Notes: generated from the sequence alone by a model not told the origin. A stretch of 64,000 bases of DNA from Hormiphora californensis (GCA_020137815.1 CM035354.1:806001-870000), one strand, 5' to 3'; numbered from the stretch's first letter, positions 1 to 60,458 are shown. Made by a program: numbers and translations.

Positions 1-132
1 TTAACAAGTTACAGAGTACGGCACCGCGTTACTATAACTGTCAATGTCATTTTATTGGAGAGAATTATTATCAAACATTATTATGTAATGGTAAGGGCTG
101 ATTTTAGTTTAGAGTCCCCGCAGAGTCTAATA

Positions 133-962
133 CAGTCGGACCCCGATTTAACGGCCCCCGATTTAGCGGCACCCCGATTTAACGGCAGGATAAATTTCCC
201 CCAACAATTTTTTGAAATTTTTTTTTTGAAATTTTTTTTGAAAAACCATGTCCGAATCGTGTTTCGAATCGGTGCATCTTATTGAATGTCTTGCCGGTAA
301 TTAGACGGTTCGAAACGAACAGATTAAATGTGATCCCCATGAGGCCCATCGAATCGCAATTTTGACGCTTGTTAAACTGGCCTCATGGGGATCACGTATC
401 GGTTCGTTTCGAACCGTCTAATTAGCGACAGGATGTGCGATAAGATGCACTGATTCGAAACACGATTCGGACGTGGTTAATATACCTTTGAAAAATTTTC
501 ATTACTTTTTTTGCAAAATTTTACAGAATGATTGTCAATGCTTTGATCGGTGCTCCCCAAGAATTTTCAGAGAAAAATATATTTTGAAATTCAAATTCTT
601 CCTCGCCCCGCTTAAAGTGCCCCGATTCGGCATGGTATCACGTATCGGTTCGTCTAATTAGCAGCAAGACATGCGATAAGATGCACTGATTCGATAAACG
701 ATTCGGACGTGGTTTTGAAAAATTTTCATAACTTTTTTTGAAATTATTTTGAAATTACTTTCTTTTTCTAATCAGAAATGATCATGTAATCAATACATGG
801 ACATTGCATTTAATTTTAACACTTAGAGGTGTTTTAGCATAGCATTTTGGACAAGAATAGGGTTTTATGGGCCAAATATGCTCTACCCCGATTTAACGGA
901 CACCCCGATTTAACGGACAAAACCCTTTCCCCCGAGGGTGCCGTTAAATCGGGGTCCGACTG
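133..962. mobile_element. Pogo/Tigger-type non-autonomous element (830 bp)
   Basis: Inverted ends start CAGTCGGACCCCGATTTAAC and finish with its reverse complement, flanked by TA on both sides (131-132 and 963-964). CAG ends with a TA target duplication are typical of pogo/Tigger DNA transposons. Inside, 241-330 and 400-478 form a second inverted repeat, and part of it recurs at 631-720, so the interior is itself composite. No transposase frame is present. Confidence 0.8.
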
Positions 963-1207
963 TATATCTTTATATTGAGCAAGATCTTCAAGATAATGGC
1001 CAGAAAAGATTTATTATTCTTTCTACAATTAATCTCATTTCCACCCAGTCGCACATTGATTGATGGATAAATGAATATATTAGTTATTGGTTGTTTAGGT
1101 CTAGTGATAGCTGATAGAGTTTATTATTATATTTTACAGAATGTTCGTAATATGCCAAGCTCAATCTGGCCTTGCGGGTTAAATAATATAAGTATTATAA
1201 TTAACTA

Positions 1208-1500
1208 CAGTCAAAACTCAATTTACCAGGCGGTATTTCACCTCGATCTGTATGGCGGCGCCATACCCCCATTTGATTCGACAGTGCGCTCAGATGGGGT
1301 CGGCGGCGCCAAACAGACCTCGATATATACCGAGCAACTCATCCCCTGTGAAGCCAATACTCTGATCGCGGTTCTCTCGAATCTGGGTCAGGTCAAAAGC
1401 TCTAACAGCTCTTCCCCCGACGACTGTGGTCAGAGCATTCGCCTGACACGAGGGAGGAGTCTGCTGTCTGGTCCAGACTGGTAAATTGAGCTTTGACTGT
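1208..1500. mobile_element. TIR element with CAGTCAAA ends, carrying a nested short element
   Basis: The left end CAGTCAAAACTCAATTTACC is matched, with one or two changes, by the reverse complement ending at 1500. The end sequence resembles the pogo-type elements nearby (CAGTC...ATTTACC). A GGCGCC-ended short element (1248-1317) lies inside it. There is no transposase frame. Confidence 0.6.
1248..1317. repeat. GGCGCC-ended short element, copy 1
   Basis: It begins CTGTATGGCGGCGCCATACC and ends GGCGGCGCCAAACAG, with imperfect inverted ends around GGCGGCGCC and a middle reading GTGCGCTCAGATGGGGTC. Four similar copies occur in the window. Confidence 0.6.
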
Positions 1501-1639
1501 GTACTTACAATTGCGACTCAGTCGACAGTCATGTACATATCATTATTATTATTATTCATAAGTTATTCTAGTACAGTAAAATACACTATTATGATTAGGG
1601 TTCCTAAGAACATATTTCCCCGATAATGATAATGATATT

Positions 1640-1762
1640 AAGTCGGACCCCGATTTACCGGGATGGTCGTCCGTGCAGTCATGACCATTCCTATATGACC
1701 GCGGTCATATAGGAAATGGATTTGCCCGCTGAATCGGTGCCCCTCTAAATCGGGATACGACC
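1640..1762. mobile_element. Degenerate small pogo-type MITE
   Basis: AGTCGGACCCCGATTTACCG on the left and a diverged reverse complement on the right (about 1745-1760) bound about 120 bp. The centre is a perfect 28-bp palindrome at 1689-1716 (arm TTCCTATATGACCG). The right end has mutated, so the exact boundary is uncertain. Confidence 0.55.
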
Positions 1763-1928
1763 ATACAGATATATAAATTATCCCATTTGAGTGGTATTTG
1801 AGTTCTCTCACACCATATACAGAGCAGGAGCAAGATATACCCAATTAGGGACTAATGAGGGACTGCAGCTTATGCGTTACAAGGCCTTGTGGGTTGTTGA
1901 ATTAGTAACCACTAAACAACTTGTTAAA

Positions 1929-1962
1929 TTAAATAGCTGTTAAATGGTTAACAGCTATTTAA
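1929..1962. repeat. Perfect 15-bp inverted repeat
   Basis: The arm TTAAATAGCTGTTAA is followed by ATGG and then its exact reverse complement. Confidence 0.8.
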
Positions 1963-1992
1963 CTTCAAACTTGCCTCCTCAAGGCGTTATAA

Positions 1993-2059
1993 CACTCAAG
2001 CTGCAAATAATATTATATCGTTTCAATGAAACGATATAATATTATTTGCAGCTTGAGTG
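1993..2059. repeat. Perfect palindrome with 33-bp arms
   Basis: A 33-base arm beginning CACTCAAGCTGCAAATAATA is followed by a single A and its exact reverse complement. The last six bases are shared with the next palindrome. Confidence 0.9.
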
Positions 2060-2111
2060 AGAAACTTTCATGGCGGCCATTTAAATGGCCGCCATGAAAG
2101 TTTCTCACTCA
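2054..2111. repeat. Perfect 58-bp palindrome plus tandem tail
   Basis: The 29-base arm beginning TGAGTGAGAAACTTTCATGG is followed, with no spacer, by its exact reverse complement. Its end motif GTTTCTCACTCAA is then repeated three more times in tandem up to about 2151. Confidence 0.9.
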
Positions 2112-2184
2112 GGTTTCTCACTCAAGTTTCTCACTCAAGTTTCTCACTCAAGCTGCATTTGAAAATAGTTTTCCCATGTTTTTT

Positions 2185-2245
2185 CTGTATGAGTATGGCG
2201 GCGCCAGACGCTGTACGGCCAGATCGGGTTGGTGCCGCCAGACAG
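2185..2245. repeat. GGCGCC-ended short element, copy 2
   Basis: It has a TATGGCGGCGCCAGACG start and a GGTGCCGCCAGACAG end. It is diverged from copy 1. Confidence 0.5.
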
Positions 2246-2541
2246 AGATTTAGTGAATTTTTCTGAGGCAGCTGGTATATGATAACTTACAACAATCCAT
2301 CTGAGAGCACTGTCGACGGCCAGACAGTAGAACAAGTATAATTATATTCCTCGATCACGATCTGTATTGTATCATTCAATTACATTATTATTAGAGCCAT
2401 GTTTTATATTTTATATAGTGTTATTATAATTATATAGTACTACGGTGAGCGAGAATAACGTTGTGTATAATTATTACAATTATTATACCTAATGAGCTGT
2501 TTAGTAAATACCCAAAACCCGTTTTTTACTTTGTTTCTGCC

Positions 2542-2606
2542 CTGATTGGCAGCGCCATGGACCCCGTTTGGGGTCACACTCGGATCGGGTAGGCGGCGCC
2601 AGACAG
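2542..2606. repeat. GGCGCC-ended short element, copy 3
   Basis: A CTGATTGGCAGCGCC start and a GGCGGCGCCAGACAG end enclose a GGGGTC-containing middle. Confidence 0.5.
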
Positions 2607-2742
2607 TTTCTTACTGGATATGAGGTACACGGGTACATGTTATAAGTTGATCCATTCCTATCAGGCAAATGCTCTGATCAGTGATCACAGATCCATTTCT
2701 TGGACACGTCCCGGCAGTAGACTGTATTCATGTCAATGTCTC

Positions 2743-2827
2743 GCCAGTCGCCAATGTCTCGCCATACATGTCAAGGGTAGAGTACTACTTTACCCTTGAC
2801 ATGCATGGCGAGACATTGGCGACTGGC
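2743..2827. repeat. Inverted repeat, arms about 36 bp
   Basis: The arm beginning GCCAGTCGCCAATGTCTCGC is matched by its near-exact reverse complement after a short spacer. Partial extra copies of GCCAATGTCTCGCC lie on both sides. Confidence 0.75.
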
Positions 2828-3069
2828 AGTGGCGAGACATTGGCAAGCGACGTGCCCAAGGCGAGACAGGCCTTGACAATGACAAGTTGACATACAAGTG
2901 CTGCCATTAGTAGTCTATAGGTCCTATGAAGTGTGGGACTGTGAAGGGACAGAGAGAGGAGAGATAGAGAAATAGATCCGAGACTCAGAGAGAGAAAGAG
3001 AGAGATGGAGGGAGAAGGCTTGCCATGCCTCATATGCACATTGCAATGCACAGTCTGTCCATTCGTCGA

Positions 3070-3152
3070 GTTAAGCGTAAGCTCACAGTGTGAGTCACAC
3101 CGGGCCGGTATGAGACTCTCATTGAGAGCCGACAGACTAGGAACATGTTAAC
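3070..3152 (+). repeat. Dispersed repeat, copy 1 (partner at 34548)
   Basis: GCGTAAGCTCACA, CACCGGGCCG and GAGAGCCGACAGACT followed by GAACATGT occur in the same order at 34548-34597. This copy carries extra inserted palindromic bases between them. Confidence 0.55.
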
Positions 3153-3207
3153 GTCAGAGTGATACCTTAGCGATTCTGGTGCTTACTATGTAAATCATAA
3201 TATGACC

Positions 3208-3247
3208 GTAAACTCTGACGCAGTGAGATATCTGCGTCTGAGTTTAC
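3208..3247. repeat. Inverted repeat (hairpin)
   Basis: GTAAACTCTGACGCAG and its near-exact reverse complement flank a short spacer. Confidence 0.6.
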
Positions 3248-3491
3248 ATAATGACCCTCTTTAAAGATAACGTACCCCAGCTGGTTGAGGGGTGACCCAA
3301 CCCTTATTGAACAACATGCAACACGGACAATAGCCATCTGTTCGCTTTACTTCGTAACTGTAAGGACGTAAAATGAGATTTCGATACTATCGACGATAGC
3401 TCGTCCACATGTATGTGTCCCTGTCAGTTTCACCAAAATAAAATGTTTCTGATCACTTTATATCTTTGTCTTGTCAGTGCTGTATAGGGGG

Positions 3492-3547
3492 CTGTATGGC
3501 GGCGCCATACCCCAGTGCGCTCAGATGGGGTCGGCGGCGCCAGACAG
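3492..3547. repeat. GGCGCC-ended short element, copy 4
   Basis: This is the most compact copy. It has CTGTATGGCGGCGCCATACC at the start, GTGCGCTCAGATGGGGTC in the middle and GGCGGCGCCAGACAG at the end. Confidence 0.6.
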
Positions 3548-3914
3548 GAGCGAGAGAGGTTTGGGAGTTATGTTGACATACAACTAAAACATGTATGTTT
3601 CACGTCCTTCTAACGTACAGCATGAGCAATGAGCATGATGCAAGTAATAATTGGAGGCCTTACACGGTCGCTTGTAGTGGGAAAACGGTAATGGAAAACG
3701 AAGATACAGTAAGACGACGCGCAACCGTGACCAATCAGGGCGCTAGTACGTGCTGACACATGAACTTTTTGCCGCGCGTTATGCACCGTGCGCGTCTCCT
3801 TACTGTATTTTGCGTTACCGTATTTTGACTGCAAGCAGCACTGCATTACACACTACACCTAATAGATCTATTGGCTCGATGTTAGGGCTGTTTAGATGTA
3901 GGGAACTACTATAA

Positions 3915-4403
3915 CAGTCGGACCCCGATTTACCTGAACCCCAATTTTAATTTACCGGGAGGATAAACTTCCTCCGATATAGGAAATCATGAACAGTATC
4001 TGGCCCCGGTATTGGGGGGGGTGACACGTAACACTTTGTAACACTTTGTAACATGTAACGTGCACAAAATATTTTCTGCACATGTTACAAAGTGTTACAA
4101 GCGTTACAAAGTGTTACAAAGTGTTACAAAGTGTTACAAAATGTTGCAAAATGTTGCAAAATGTTGCAAAAAATGCCCATTTTGTAACATTTTGTAACAC
4201 TTTGTAACATTTTGTAACACTTTGTAACACTTTGTAACACTTTGTAACACTTTGTAACATGTAACGTGCACAAAAAGTTTTCTGCACATGTTACAAAGTG
4301 TTACAAAGTGTTACGTGTCACCCCCCCCCGGTATTATACCAGGCACATCGATCGATTTGCCGAGCAAAACCCTTTTCCCCTGGGCATAACCGATGTCCGA
4401 CTG
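3915..4403. mobile_element. Pogo-type MITE interrupted by another transposon
   Basis: The left end CAGTCGGACCCCGATTTACC and the right end CGATGTCCGACTG are inverted copies of the pogo-type TIR. TA follows the right end, while the left flank has decayed to AA. A 316-bp element with poly-G ends has inserted at 4014. Confidence 0.7.
4014..4329. mobile_element. Nested TIR element with poly-G ends and TTACAAAGTG repeats
   Basis: The ends are a run of 8-9 G followed by TGACACGTAACACTTTG, and the inverse on the right. The flanks CCGGTATT and CGGTATT indicate a 6-8 bp target duplication. Inside are inverted blocks of a 10-11 bp unit (TTACAAAGTG). The 8-bp duplication would suit hAT elements, but the end sequence is not one I can name. 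Confidence 0.7.
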
Positions 4404-5395
4404 TACCGAGTTAGAAAACTTAACGACAAAATGATTTTCAATTTGTTAATTTGAAAATTGTTTTACAGATCAACTGCCCGCTGAATGTACTTGAATCTAG
4501 CGATCTGACTAGAACAATCAGTGATATATATCTGAACACACTAGAACAATCAGTGATATTGTCAATCACTCACACACACTTGCTAATACACTTCAGCCCA
4601 GTGTAATGATCAGTGTGTACATACTAATTACACACAGATCAGTCAGGCATCGACTGGCCCTACTCGCGAAGAGAGTGGTCTGTCATTGCGCTGGCAGCCA
4701 TATCTAGATCACGGCCCCTGCTCGATTAATCAAAACATAACCCACGTAAAAGATCATTTAACAGTTTATTTTGTCCCGATATTTTCCTTAATTTCATCTG
4801 TCTCTAAAAATTCCCAGCCCAGGCCTGATCGTCTGAAACCTTCCAATAACTTTGCGGGGGGCTGCTCCTTGTTACACGTAGTTTATGATGGAATAGCGTT
4901 GTTCTCAGATCTCAGTGACAGTTGCTGAAAATAGAGAATGATAAATGCTAATTTGACTTCGTTTGTGACATTTTGAAGTTCACTACAATTTAAAATTAAG
5001 ATATAATAACCATTTAATTAGAAAACCTTGAAGTTGTCAGCCTAAACGTCGACCACCCTCGCAGCGACTGTCAGAATAGGGTCACTGCCAGGCCAATGCT
5101 CTGACAGCGCCCTCGCAGCGACAGGTATTTAACGTAGCGACTTCTGCGGACGGCACTACGCTCACAGATTTCTGTGTGTCGAAGCAATGATGGCTTTTTA
5201 GTTTTTTATTCAACTCATACTTCGACAATCGGGGTTATCATTTATTCAACCAATGATACAAGATCTGTGCGTGTGGCCAATGGAGCACCACCCCGTCACC
5301 CCACCCGTAGTATGATTGGTCGATGGTCGATGGAGTAGATCTACCCGCGTTATGCATGCTACGCGGGTAGATTAAATGCATTGAGCAACTTCTGC

Positions 5396-19989
<14,594 letters not shown>

Positions 19990-20389
19990 CTACCGTAACT
20001 TCACTTTATCCCTCATTGTCATCAGCTCGACACCAGATCTCTGCAGCTCTGCCCTTGTGGATATATGTACCTAGCTAATTACTAAGAGAGGTTGAAGTTA
20101 GTTTGTTAAGGTTAGATGTTGACTTATAGCTGCTTAGTTAACAGCAAAAACGCTCAGCAAAATTATGGGGCAAACGCGAAAATGGTTGCTGTGTTGTAAA
20201 CTTTCAATCAAAATATACAAAATTGCAATCTGCAGAACTCAATGAGCCCCCCGCCCCCCCCATGTGTTGAGAAAAGCTTGCAACTTATTATTTGCGTATC
20301 AAAACTTTGTTTTGGCTCTCAATTCTTTGTTTCTCAATCCAATTCTTCTCGAAAATTTCCTGGTAATGTAAGGTTTTGTTGCCGTCACA

Positions 20390-20696
20390 CAGGGGCGGTG
20401 CACGGCTTTCAGCCGCTCTGGTCAAAATGTGGCCGAAACATTTTTAACTCGTGCGTTCCGTCGAAATACCCAATGCGGATGGTCCGCATTGGCTATTTTG
20501 ACGTAGCGCGCCGATCAAAAAAATACTGCGACGGCAAAAAACCTGTGTGGCGCGCGGATTTCACTAAAAATTTCATTTGAAACATCAAATTTTGAGAAAA
20601 ATTGACCCTTTTCCTTGAATTTTTTCCTTTTCTCTCCGTGATCCAAAGTAAAAATGCGGACGCGTCCGCATCGTCCGCATGGCAGAGCCGCCCCTG
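20390..20696. mobile_element. hAT-type MITE with perfect 8-bp target duplication
   Basis: CAGGGGCGG and CCGCCCCTG ends are flanked by CCGTCACA on both sides (20382-20389 and 20697-20704). The 8-bp duplication and CAGGGGCGG termini are typical of hAT elements. At 307 bp it has no transposase. The interior has strong GC-rich short inverted repeats. Confidence 0.85.
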
Positions 20697-21269
20697 CCGT
20701 CACATGAGGCATGAGCAAAGGATTAGAGGGCGCTGTCACGCACAAAGACGCCGACGGCAGACAGTTTCAACTTTCAAAAAAGTCGGCTTCGCAGGATTCA
20801 GACAGATATTGCATAGATTGAATTACCCCTATTAGCTAAATTGGCACATGGTACGTCATAGCGTTTGCCAAATCAACCGGGTGGCGCCTGGCGGGAATGT
20901 AAATTTTTATTTAAATTTTTTGAAAAAGCGATTTTTCATCAAAAAAATGTCGCGAAAAATCTCATCAAAAATAAAAATTAACTTTCTGGTTGCGCGCATA
21001 AATCATAATTGCGCGCAACCGTTTGGCGTGTCTTTCTAAATAATTTCGCGCGTTCCAGACCACAACAATCGAGCTTCCAATTTCCAACAGTGTTGAACTG
21101 TTGGACCTTAGTGGTTCAACTCAGCTCAATCATCAATGCTAAATCAAAGTCAAGAATTTATGGCAATATGAATAGCTATGATATTTAGCAGCACAAATAA
21201 ACTTAAAACTACAAATTTACTTTTTACTGAACAACTGGATCTTGTTTTGCTTTAATTTCCAGTGAAATA

Positions 21270-21336
21270 CTGTCTGGCGCCGCCGACCCCATCTCAGCGC
21301 TGAGAATCAAATTGGGGTATGGGCGCCGCCATACAG
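21270..21336. repeat. GGCGCC-ended short element, copy 5 (inverted)
   Basis: It has a CTGTCTGGCGCCGCCGACCC start and a GGGGTATGGGCGCCGCCATACAG-type end. It is in the opposite orientation to copies 1-4. Confidence 0.6.
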
Positions 21337-21445
21337 GTGAAATATGTCACTCACTAAACGATACAAATCCAAGCCTTTCAAAAAAATGTTCAAATAAAAA
21401 CAGAGCGAACCCAGAACACCTACCAAAGTATTTTAAAACAGTCGT

Positions 21446-21451
21446 TTATTA
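21446..21451 (-). promoter_or_regulatory. Candidate poly(A) signal of the Sushi-CUB gene
   Basis: AATAAA on the minus strand lies about 400 bases past the stop codon. Confidence 0.35.
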
Positions 21452-21850
21452 ATAACCAAGCCGAAGCTTGAAAAAATGAGAGTCCCAACTTCCAGTGCTA
21501 GTGTAAAAATATCCCAAAAATCACACGACATTCACTTACGTCCCAGCATAACAGAAAATAACAAAATGAAATCAACATAAAAACACATGCAATCTGGTGA
21601 GAGAAACTATTTCGACAGCCTCCTGGCACCAAACTAAGGTTTGGATAACTGGGTACACTGTCAAATTCTACTGCTAATCGTCAAAATAATACGGTACCCT
21701 ATAAAAAATGTTTGTACTACGCTAGAAAATCAAGCTACGAGCGAGCATTATGAAAATTGTTGGGGGATTGTAGAAAACAATAACTTATTGTGCAAAAACT
21801 GTTTCTGTAAATAATGAAAATGAGTCTATGACGTCACAGCCGTGATGACG

Positions 21851-55394
<33,544 letters not shown>

Positions 55395-56245
55395 TCTGGG
55401 AAGTAATATAGTTATTTAGTTATACTTAACAGGACTTAAATACCAGAAAGTAGGCGGATTAACAAAAATGGGTTGGTGATTTTGAATTTGCGTAAAAAGT
55501 TTCAAAAACTTTTGACTCTTTTTGTGCTCTGAATTTTACGCCGCGCACAAAAAAACTTAAATCCTCATTCACAATGCGCGGCGGTAAACGGCGTTGTACT
55601 TCAGTATTGTACGCGCAACCTGTCACAGAACATTTTGAATGATTATTTAAACAAAATAATTTAATATTTTAAATAAAACACGTTTCTTTGGCAGCGGAGA
55701 AACTGAATTAGTTAATTTATTTGTCAATATCACAATACCACAAATAATAAATATGCAAGAATAATGGAAGTAAAGTGAGCTTTGAGTTTAATGATTTCAA
55801 AACTAACATTGACACTGACGCTGTTAGTGTTACGGTTAAAATGGCCTGAAGCCCTGAAATTACTCGAGCTAATCAAACTGGGATGGTATTGGTATGACAG
55901 TGGGAAATTGCCAATTCTTGGGCACGAAAGAAGAAGTTGAAATAATGCTATGATTATGAACTCGGTGTAACACTCATAAATAGTTAAATGAATACAATAA
56001 ATAACGCTTCTCTTGTCATCATCATTATACATCTCGAATAAATAAATAAATTTGATATTTAGTTTCACAGTGATGATAATTGGTAAAATATAAAACAACA
56101 ATTTACACAACAATTGGTGTGTACAAACACACAGACACCTAAACACTTTCACGCCACTCTTCCAAATTCGAATTTGTTATAAATTTAACAACTTATAATA
56201 GCCCCACTACTTCCCCCAAACATCCTGGCCTAGATCTGAGCTATC
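55395..56245. other. Intergenic region between the Sushi-CUB promoter and the SLC12A8 3' end
   Basis: An AT-rich stretch with no convincing gene. A minus-strand AATAAA near 55717-55722 could end the SLC12A8-like transcript. A 140-codon minus-strand frame (55730-56152) has low-complexity composition and probably lies in that 3' UTR. Confidence 0.6.
55435..55442 (-). promoter_or_regulatory. TATA-like box of the Sushi-CUB gene
   Basis: TATTTAAG on the minus strand lies about 41-48 bases before the ATG at 55394. Confidence 0.4.
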
Positions 56246-59200
56246 TCACGTCTCGATTTGTTCGCTGACCACACTCTGGTGAACCTTCTCTCGTTCCAAA
56301 TAATCCGCGTTCTCGTCCGTTAGCTGTGTGGTTTGGTAGGCCATCTCGGGAGTTTCCGTTGCTATGATAAACTTCTCATCAAGGGGCACGTTGCCAAGAA
56401 AACTACGGAGCATGTGGTAGGCCCAACGAGAGAAAACAAAGTTTGAAGCACCTGTGAAGGGGGAGGGAGTCCGGAGTTGTATTGGAAGATCGGCACAATT
56501 AAAACATTTGCTTTCTGATTTCTAGAATTGTTCTTACTGTCTTCACAATTCCCACGGGACATTTTAATTCGTTGAAAGTGGGACGAACGGTTCAATTTGA
56601 ATACGATTGCGAATTTACTTATCGAGTAAGGGGTGAGAGAGGAATTTACCTGGTTTTGTTCCGGGACTGGTGTGACGGGTGTAGAAGTAAATCAGGAAGG
56701 CAAGACCAAATGCAACAAATGCAAATATCCAACTTATCAGAAACATCATGAGAACCGATAGGAGAAACTGAAAAGGGATAGTAACAGGTCAGTCCATCCC
56801 AACTATATGATTGGTGGTAAATATTTTCAAAAATAAAAACCCGACAATCAGATCATCTCACCCCAAGGAATGCTAGCCATTTGCTCTGGAGAGACTGATG
56901 CCAATAGATCTGGTCAGCTGGGTAACTGGTCGAAGAGGTCCGTCTGATTCCACCCTCTCCACCCACTCCCATGCCAGTAGATACATCTAAAAGTGTAGAA
57001 TCTGAGAGAGAGGAGAACAGCGGTGTACAGCAAGTCAGCAATAATTTGTTGAGTATGCATGGTATGTATGGTATGGGGGAAGGGGAAGAGTACTCAACAA
57101 GCAATAATGATATAGCGCAGTTTTGAGTTTCTATGATTAGTTGTTGAGTAACTCAACAAAGGATTAGGGTAAAACTTCCGAGAAAGGGTTTTTACAAACT
57201 CACAGTAATCACACCAAACTTGTCTCACACATGACACACACATAGCTAGACTTACATTCCGTTCCATTCTGTCCGTGGGTATCTCCTAGAATTGGCGTGT
57301 TTTCACTCTTGTATTGGTCCAATATTGACTCTGGTTTCATCGTGTGCTCCTCCCTGGGGAAATTGATGGTTTCAGTGATCAACTGAATCACTTGACACAC
57401 GTGCTTTAGACGAAAGAAACAACTAAATATGTGTAATTAGTAATAGAATTCGTATAGTCCCAAAAACAAGTAAACGACCCCCAAAAGGGGTATACGACCC
57501 GGCCCCCAAAAGGGGTATACGACCCCCATAACTTACGACATAGCCAGGGAGAAGTAAGCGTAATTGATGGCAGCGTATGTCAGAAGGAACGGCATGGCCG
57601 TTATGGGTGCCAGAATATTGAGATGACCCACCAGAACAAAACAACAAGAGAGAAGGCTAACGGTGACTGTAGCTATCACTGGCTCGTTGTTTGCCCCACG
57701 CTGTTGAAGAAAGATTGAGTTTTGAAATGGTTCTGTACTTTCACAAACCATGTGGCATTTGAATATTTTATTTCACCAAAAACGTTGTCTAGCTGGACCC
57801 TCTCTAACTTGTAAAGGAGGGTTCGAACAAGAATTGAGACCATATCTCACCCCTTTTCCAAAGATGCTGATGATGGGAATGATGTTGTCTAGGGCAATTG
57901 ATTGAAACACTCGTGGTGCCCCATACAGAGAGCCAAGGATGGAGGAGAGAGAGGCAATGTAGAGTCCACACAGGAAAAACCATGTTACCCAGGAAATCTG
58001 AAAGATTCGGATTAAAATTCACATCATATATCAAGCAAGTTATACCTATCAACATGGGGAAATGGTTGTTTCAGTCACTTGGGTAAAGGGACATGTCTTG
58101 TTGTGTTTGGAAATGGCGTCGGGTGGCCGCCAAACTGTCCAAAAAGTTGGGCAATTTCACCAATTATGTGCCTGCGCGCCTCCCTTCAAATGATCCCAGC
58201 GGTAGCAACAAAACTTTTACATTCAGAAACCCAACCGCGCGTTACGTCAAGTAAAGTACTCTCCTTAGGATGCCTTTTGTGGTCGTTTGATGTCTGACCT
58301 GTCCAGTTCAGTCTACAATTATCCTCACAGCATATCTAACCAAGAAGAAGAAGAAGAAGTAGAAACTTGCATCACATTACCACACAGTAAAGTCGGAATT
58401 ATAAAAGTGTCACCCCAAACTCGCATAAACTGATTGGTGGGTGGCCTTACTACGGCGGAGTGGTGGACGTGCTGGAGTGGTGGACGTACTGGGGCGCCTA
58501 AAAAGCGTGTTCGGTGCGGTCTGTACTACTTCGGGGAAGGTCATCCTCCAGACGCAGCAATTAAATCACAAACACACAAACAAAAATAGGCAGGAAATTA
58601 AGCAGTTTCTAGGATTACTTTGTGCATCATCACTGGGAATCCTGATAGACAGACCATCCAAAACCTCATCCACTAAAACCGCCCCTTTTAAAAGTTTTGA
58701 ACCATTAATTGGGGATGGTGGGGGGGGGGGGGCAATCATTAAAATATGCTTGTTTGGAATGTGGCGGGTTGAAGTTGTTCTGAAGCGGGGAGAGTACTAT
58801 TGTATTGTCTGGTACATGATGTATTGTACCACCCTTTTGTTATCGCTACAGCATCTCTCTCTCTCTCTCCCTTTCTCGTTTCCAGTGTATACTTCATGGA
58901 ACAAACATAATATAACACTCAGAACTTTCAAACAGAAGGCTCTATATTTAGTGTGCTCGTTAGAGATCTCCCAGCCGTTTTTAGTGTAATGAGGAAACGA
59001 GAAAATCAACAGAGAACTGAAATAATACAACAGGATTCAGAAATGAGAGAAGATGGAACACAACCAACAGCAGTCACATAGCTATGTCTGATATGTTTGG
59101 TTATGTTTGGTTTGGTTTCAGGTTTGGTTTGGTTTGGTTTGGTTTGGTTTGGTTTGGTTTGGTTTGGTTTGGTTTGGTTTGGTTTGGTAAATGATTTGGT

Positions 59201-60365
59201 CTGGTTTCAGGTTTGGTTTGGTTTGGTTAGTTTGGTTTGGTTTGGTTTGGTTGGGTTTGGTTTGGTTTGGTTTGGTTTGGTTTGGTTTGGTTTGGTTTGG
59301 TTTGGTTTGGTTTGGTTTGGTTTGGTTTGGTTTGGTTTGGTTTGGTTTGGGTTTGGTTATGTTACCTCAGGTGCGATCATGTAGTTGGAGAGTAGAAGTT
59401 CCTTTTCCACAGTACACGCTAGAAATATTGCAAACACGTAGTACAGGCACCCACTGAGAGAGAGATTTAGAGAGTGAGTGGAATGATTGGAATGCCTGAG
59501 AAGCCATTCATTTACTATCCTAACCTAGAAGAAATGACGCTCTGTCGCTACATAGATATTATCCTTCTTGGATTTTGAAAAACTATAACATGTGCTGGTA
59601 CCTGATAGCTAGAGCAGCAAGAGATCCAGTTGAGATATTATCTACTGGGTTCTTCAAATCATTCATCATATTAACTCCACCCATAAGTCCAGTGGCAGTG
59701 GGAAAGAATACACCTAGCACGGTAAAGAAGGACTGACCCTCTGCGTACCCAGATTTAATGTTGTTGTGGAAGGTGGTGCTGTTGAATCCCGTCATACCAG
59801 CTGAAATGGATGGTGTTAGGATCGGAGGGGCAGATAAAAATGGGACATAGTAGGAGATTACACCACCAAGGGGGGGGGTAAGTTAAAAGTTGCCACTGCA
59901 GTATCTAGGTCATCTGGAAATTGGGTCAGCTACACACACAGTATAACAGAAACCCACTCCTATAATAATACAACTACACTGTGACGTCACAAGTAATCAC
60001 CATGCAAATCCTTTGTGTTAGTCTGCATTGCTACATGACAGTGGAGAGACTCACAATACAGATTCCTAATCAACTCATACCACGTGTAGTAGGCCATTGT
60101 AACATGGAATGAATTGATATAATATCAAAGTTTGTTTATCTCTGTCTGTGAACCGAGGATAGCGGGGAGGAGAGTTAGCACAATATGCTCTGCCGAACCC
60201 TCACAGAGCGCTTTTATGAAATAAAATGCAGCTACACATAGCCAGTGGGCCATTTCAATCAAGTCACTAGACTAATAATGCATCCTCTACATGGTGCATG
60301 TTCACTCTCTTTGAGAGGTGAGGAGGACCCTCTGATGCAATAAGCTGTGAGAGGAGGCAGCTGCA

Positions 60366-60458
<93 letters not shown>

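Larger units (their letters stand above)
1..5395. other. Intergenic region rich in small DNA transposons and palindromes
   Basis: I see no coding exon here. Short open frames lack splice context and recognisable domains. The stretch holds pogo-type MITEs, four copies of a short GGCGCC-ended element, several long palindromes and a nested poly-G-ended transposon, each listed separately. About 4410-5230 has no structure I recognise beyond short imperfect repeats. A minus-strand AATAAA near 5243-5248 is a plausible poly(A) signal for the TTLL gene. Confidence 0.7.
19990..21850. other. Intergenic region between the TTLL and Sushi-CUB genes
   Basis: No gene is visible. It contains the TTLL promoter side, a hAT-type MITE (20390-20696) and a GGCGCC-ended element (21270-21336). 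A minus-strand AATAAA at 21446-21451 could end the Sushi-CUB transcript. Confidence 0.7.

Noticed and set aside
55730-56152. 140-codon minus-strand ORF downstream of SLC12A8
   Set aside because: AT-rich, biased composition, no domain, no splice or promoter signals; it probably lies in the 3' UTR.
57800-57830. tRNA B-box-like GGTTCGAAC motif
   Set aside because: No matching A box or cloverleaf at the right distance; it belongs to the donor-proximal repeat. I found no convincing tRNA or rRNA gene in the window.
59097-59457. Phe/Gly/Leu/Trp-rich ORFs
   Set aside because: Translation of the (TTTGG)n tract.
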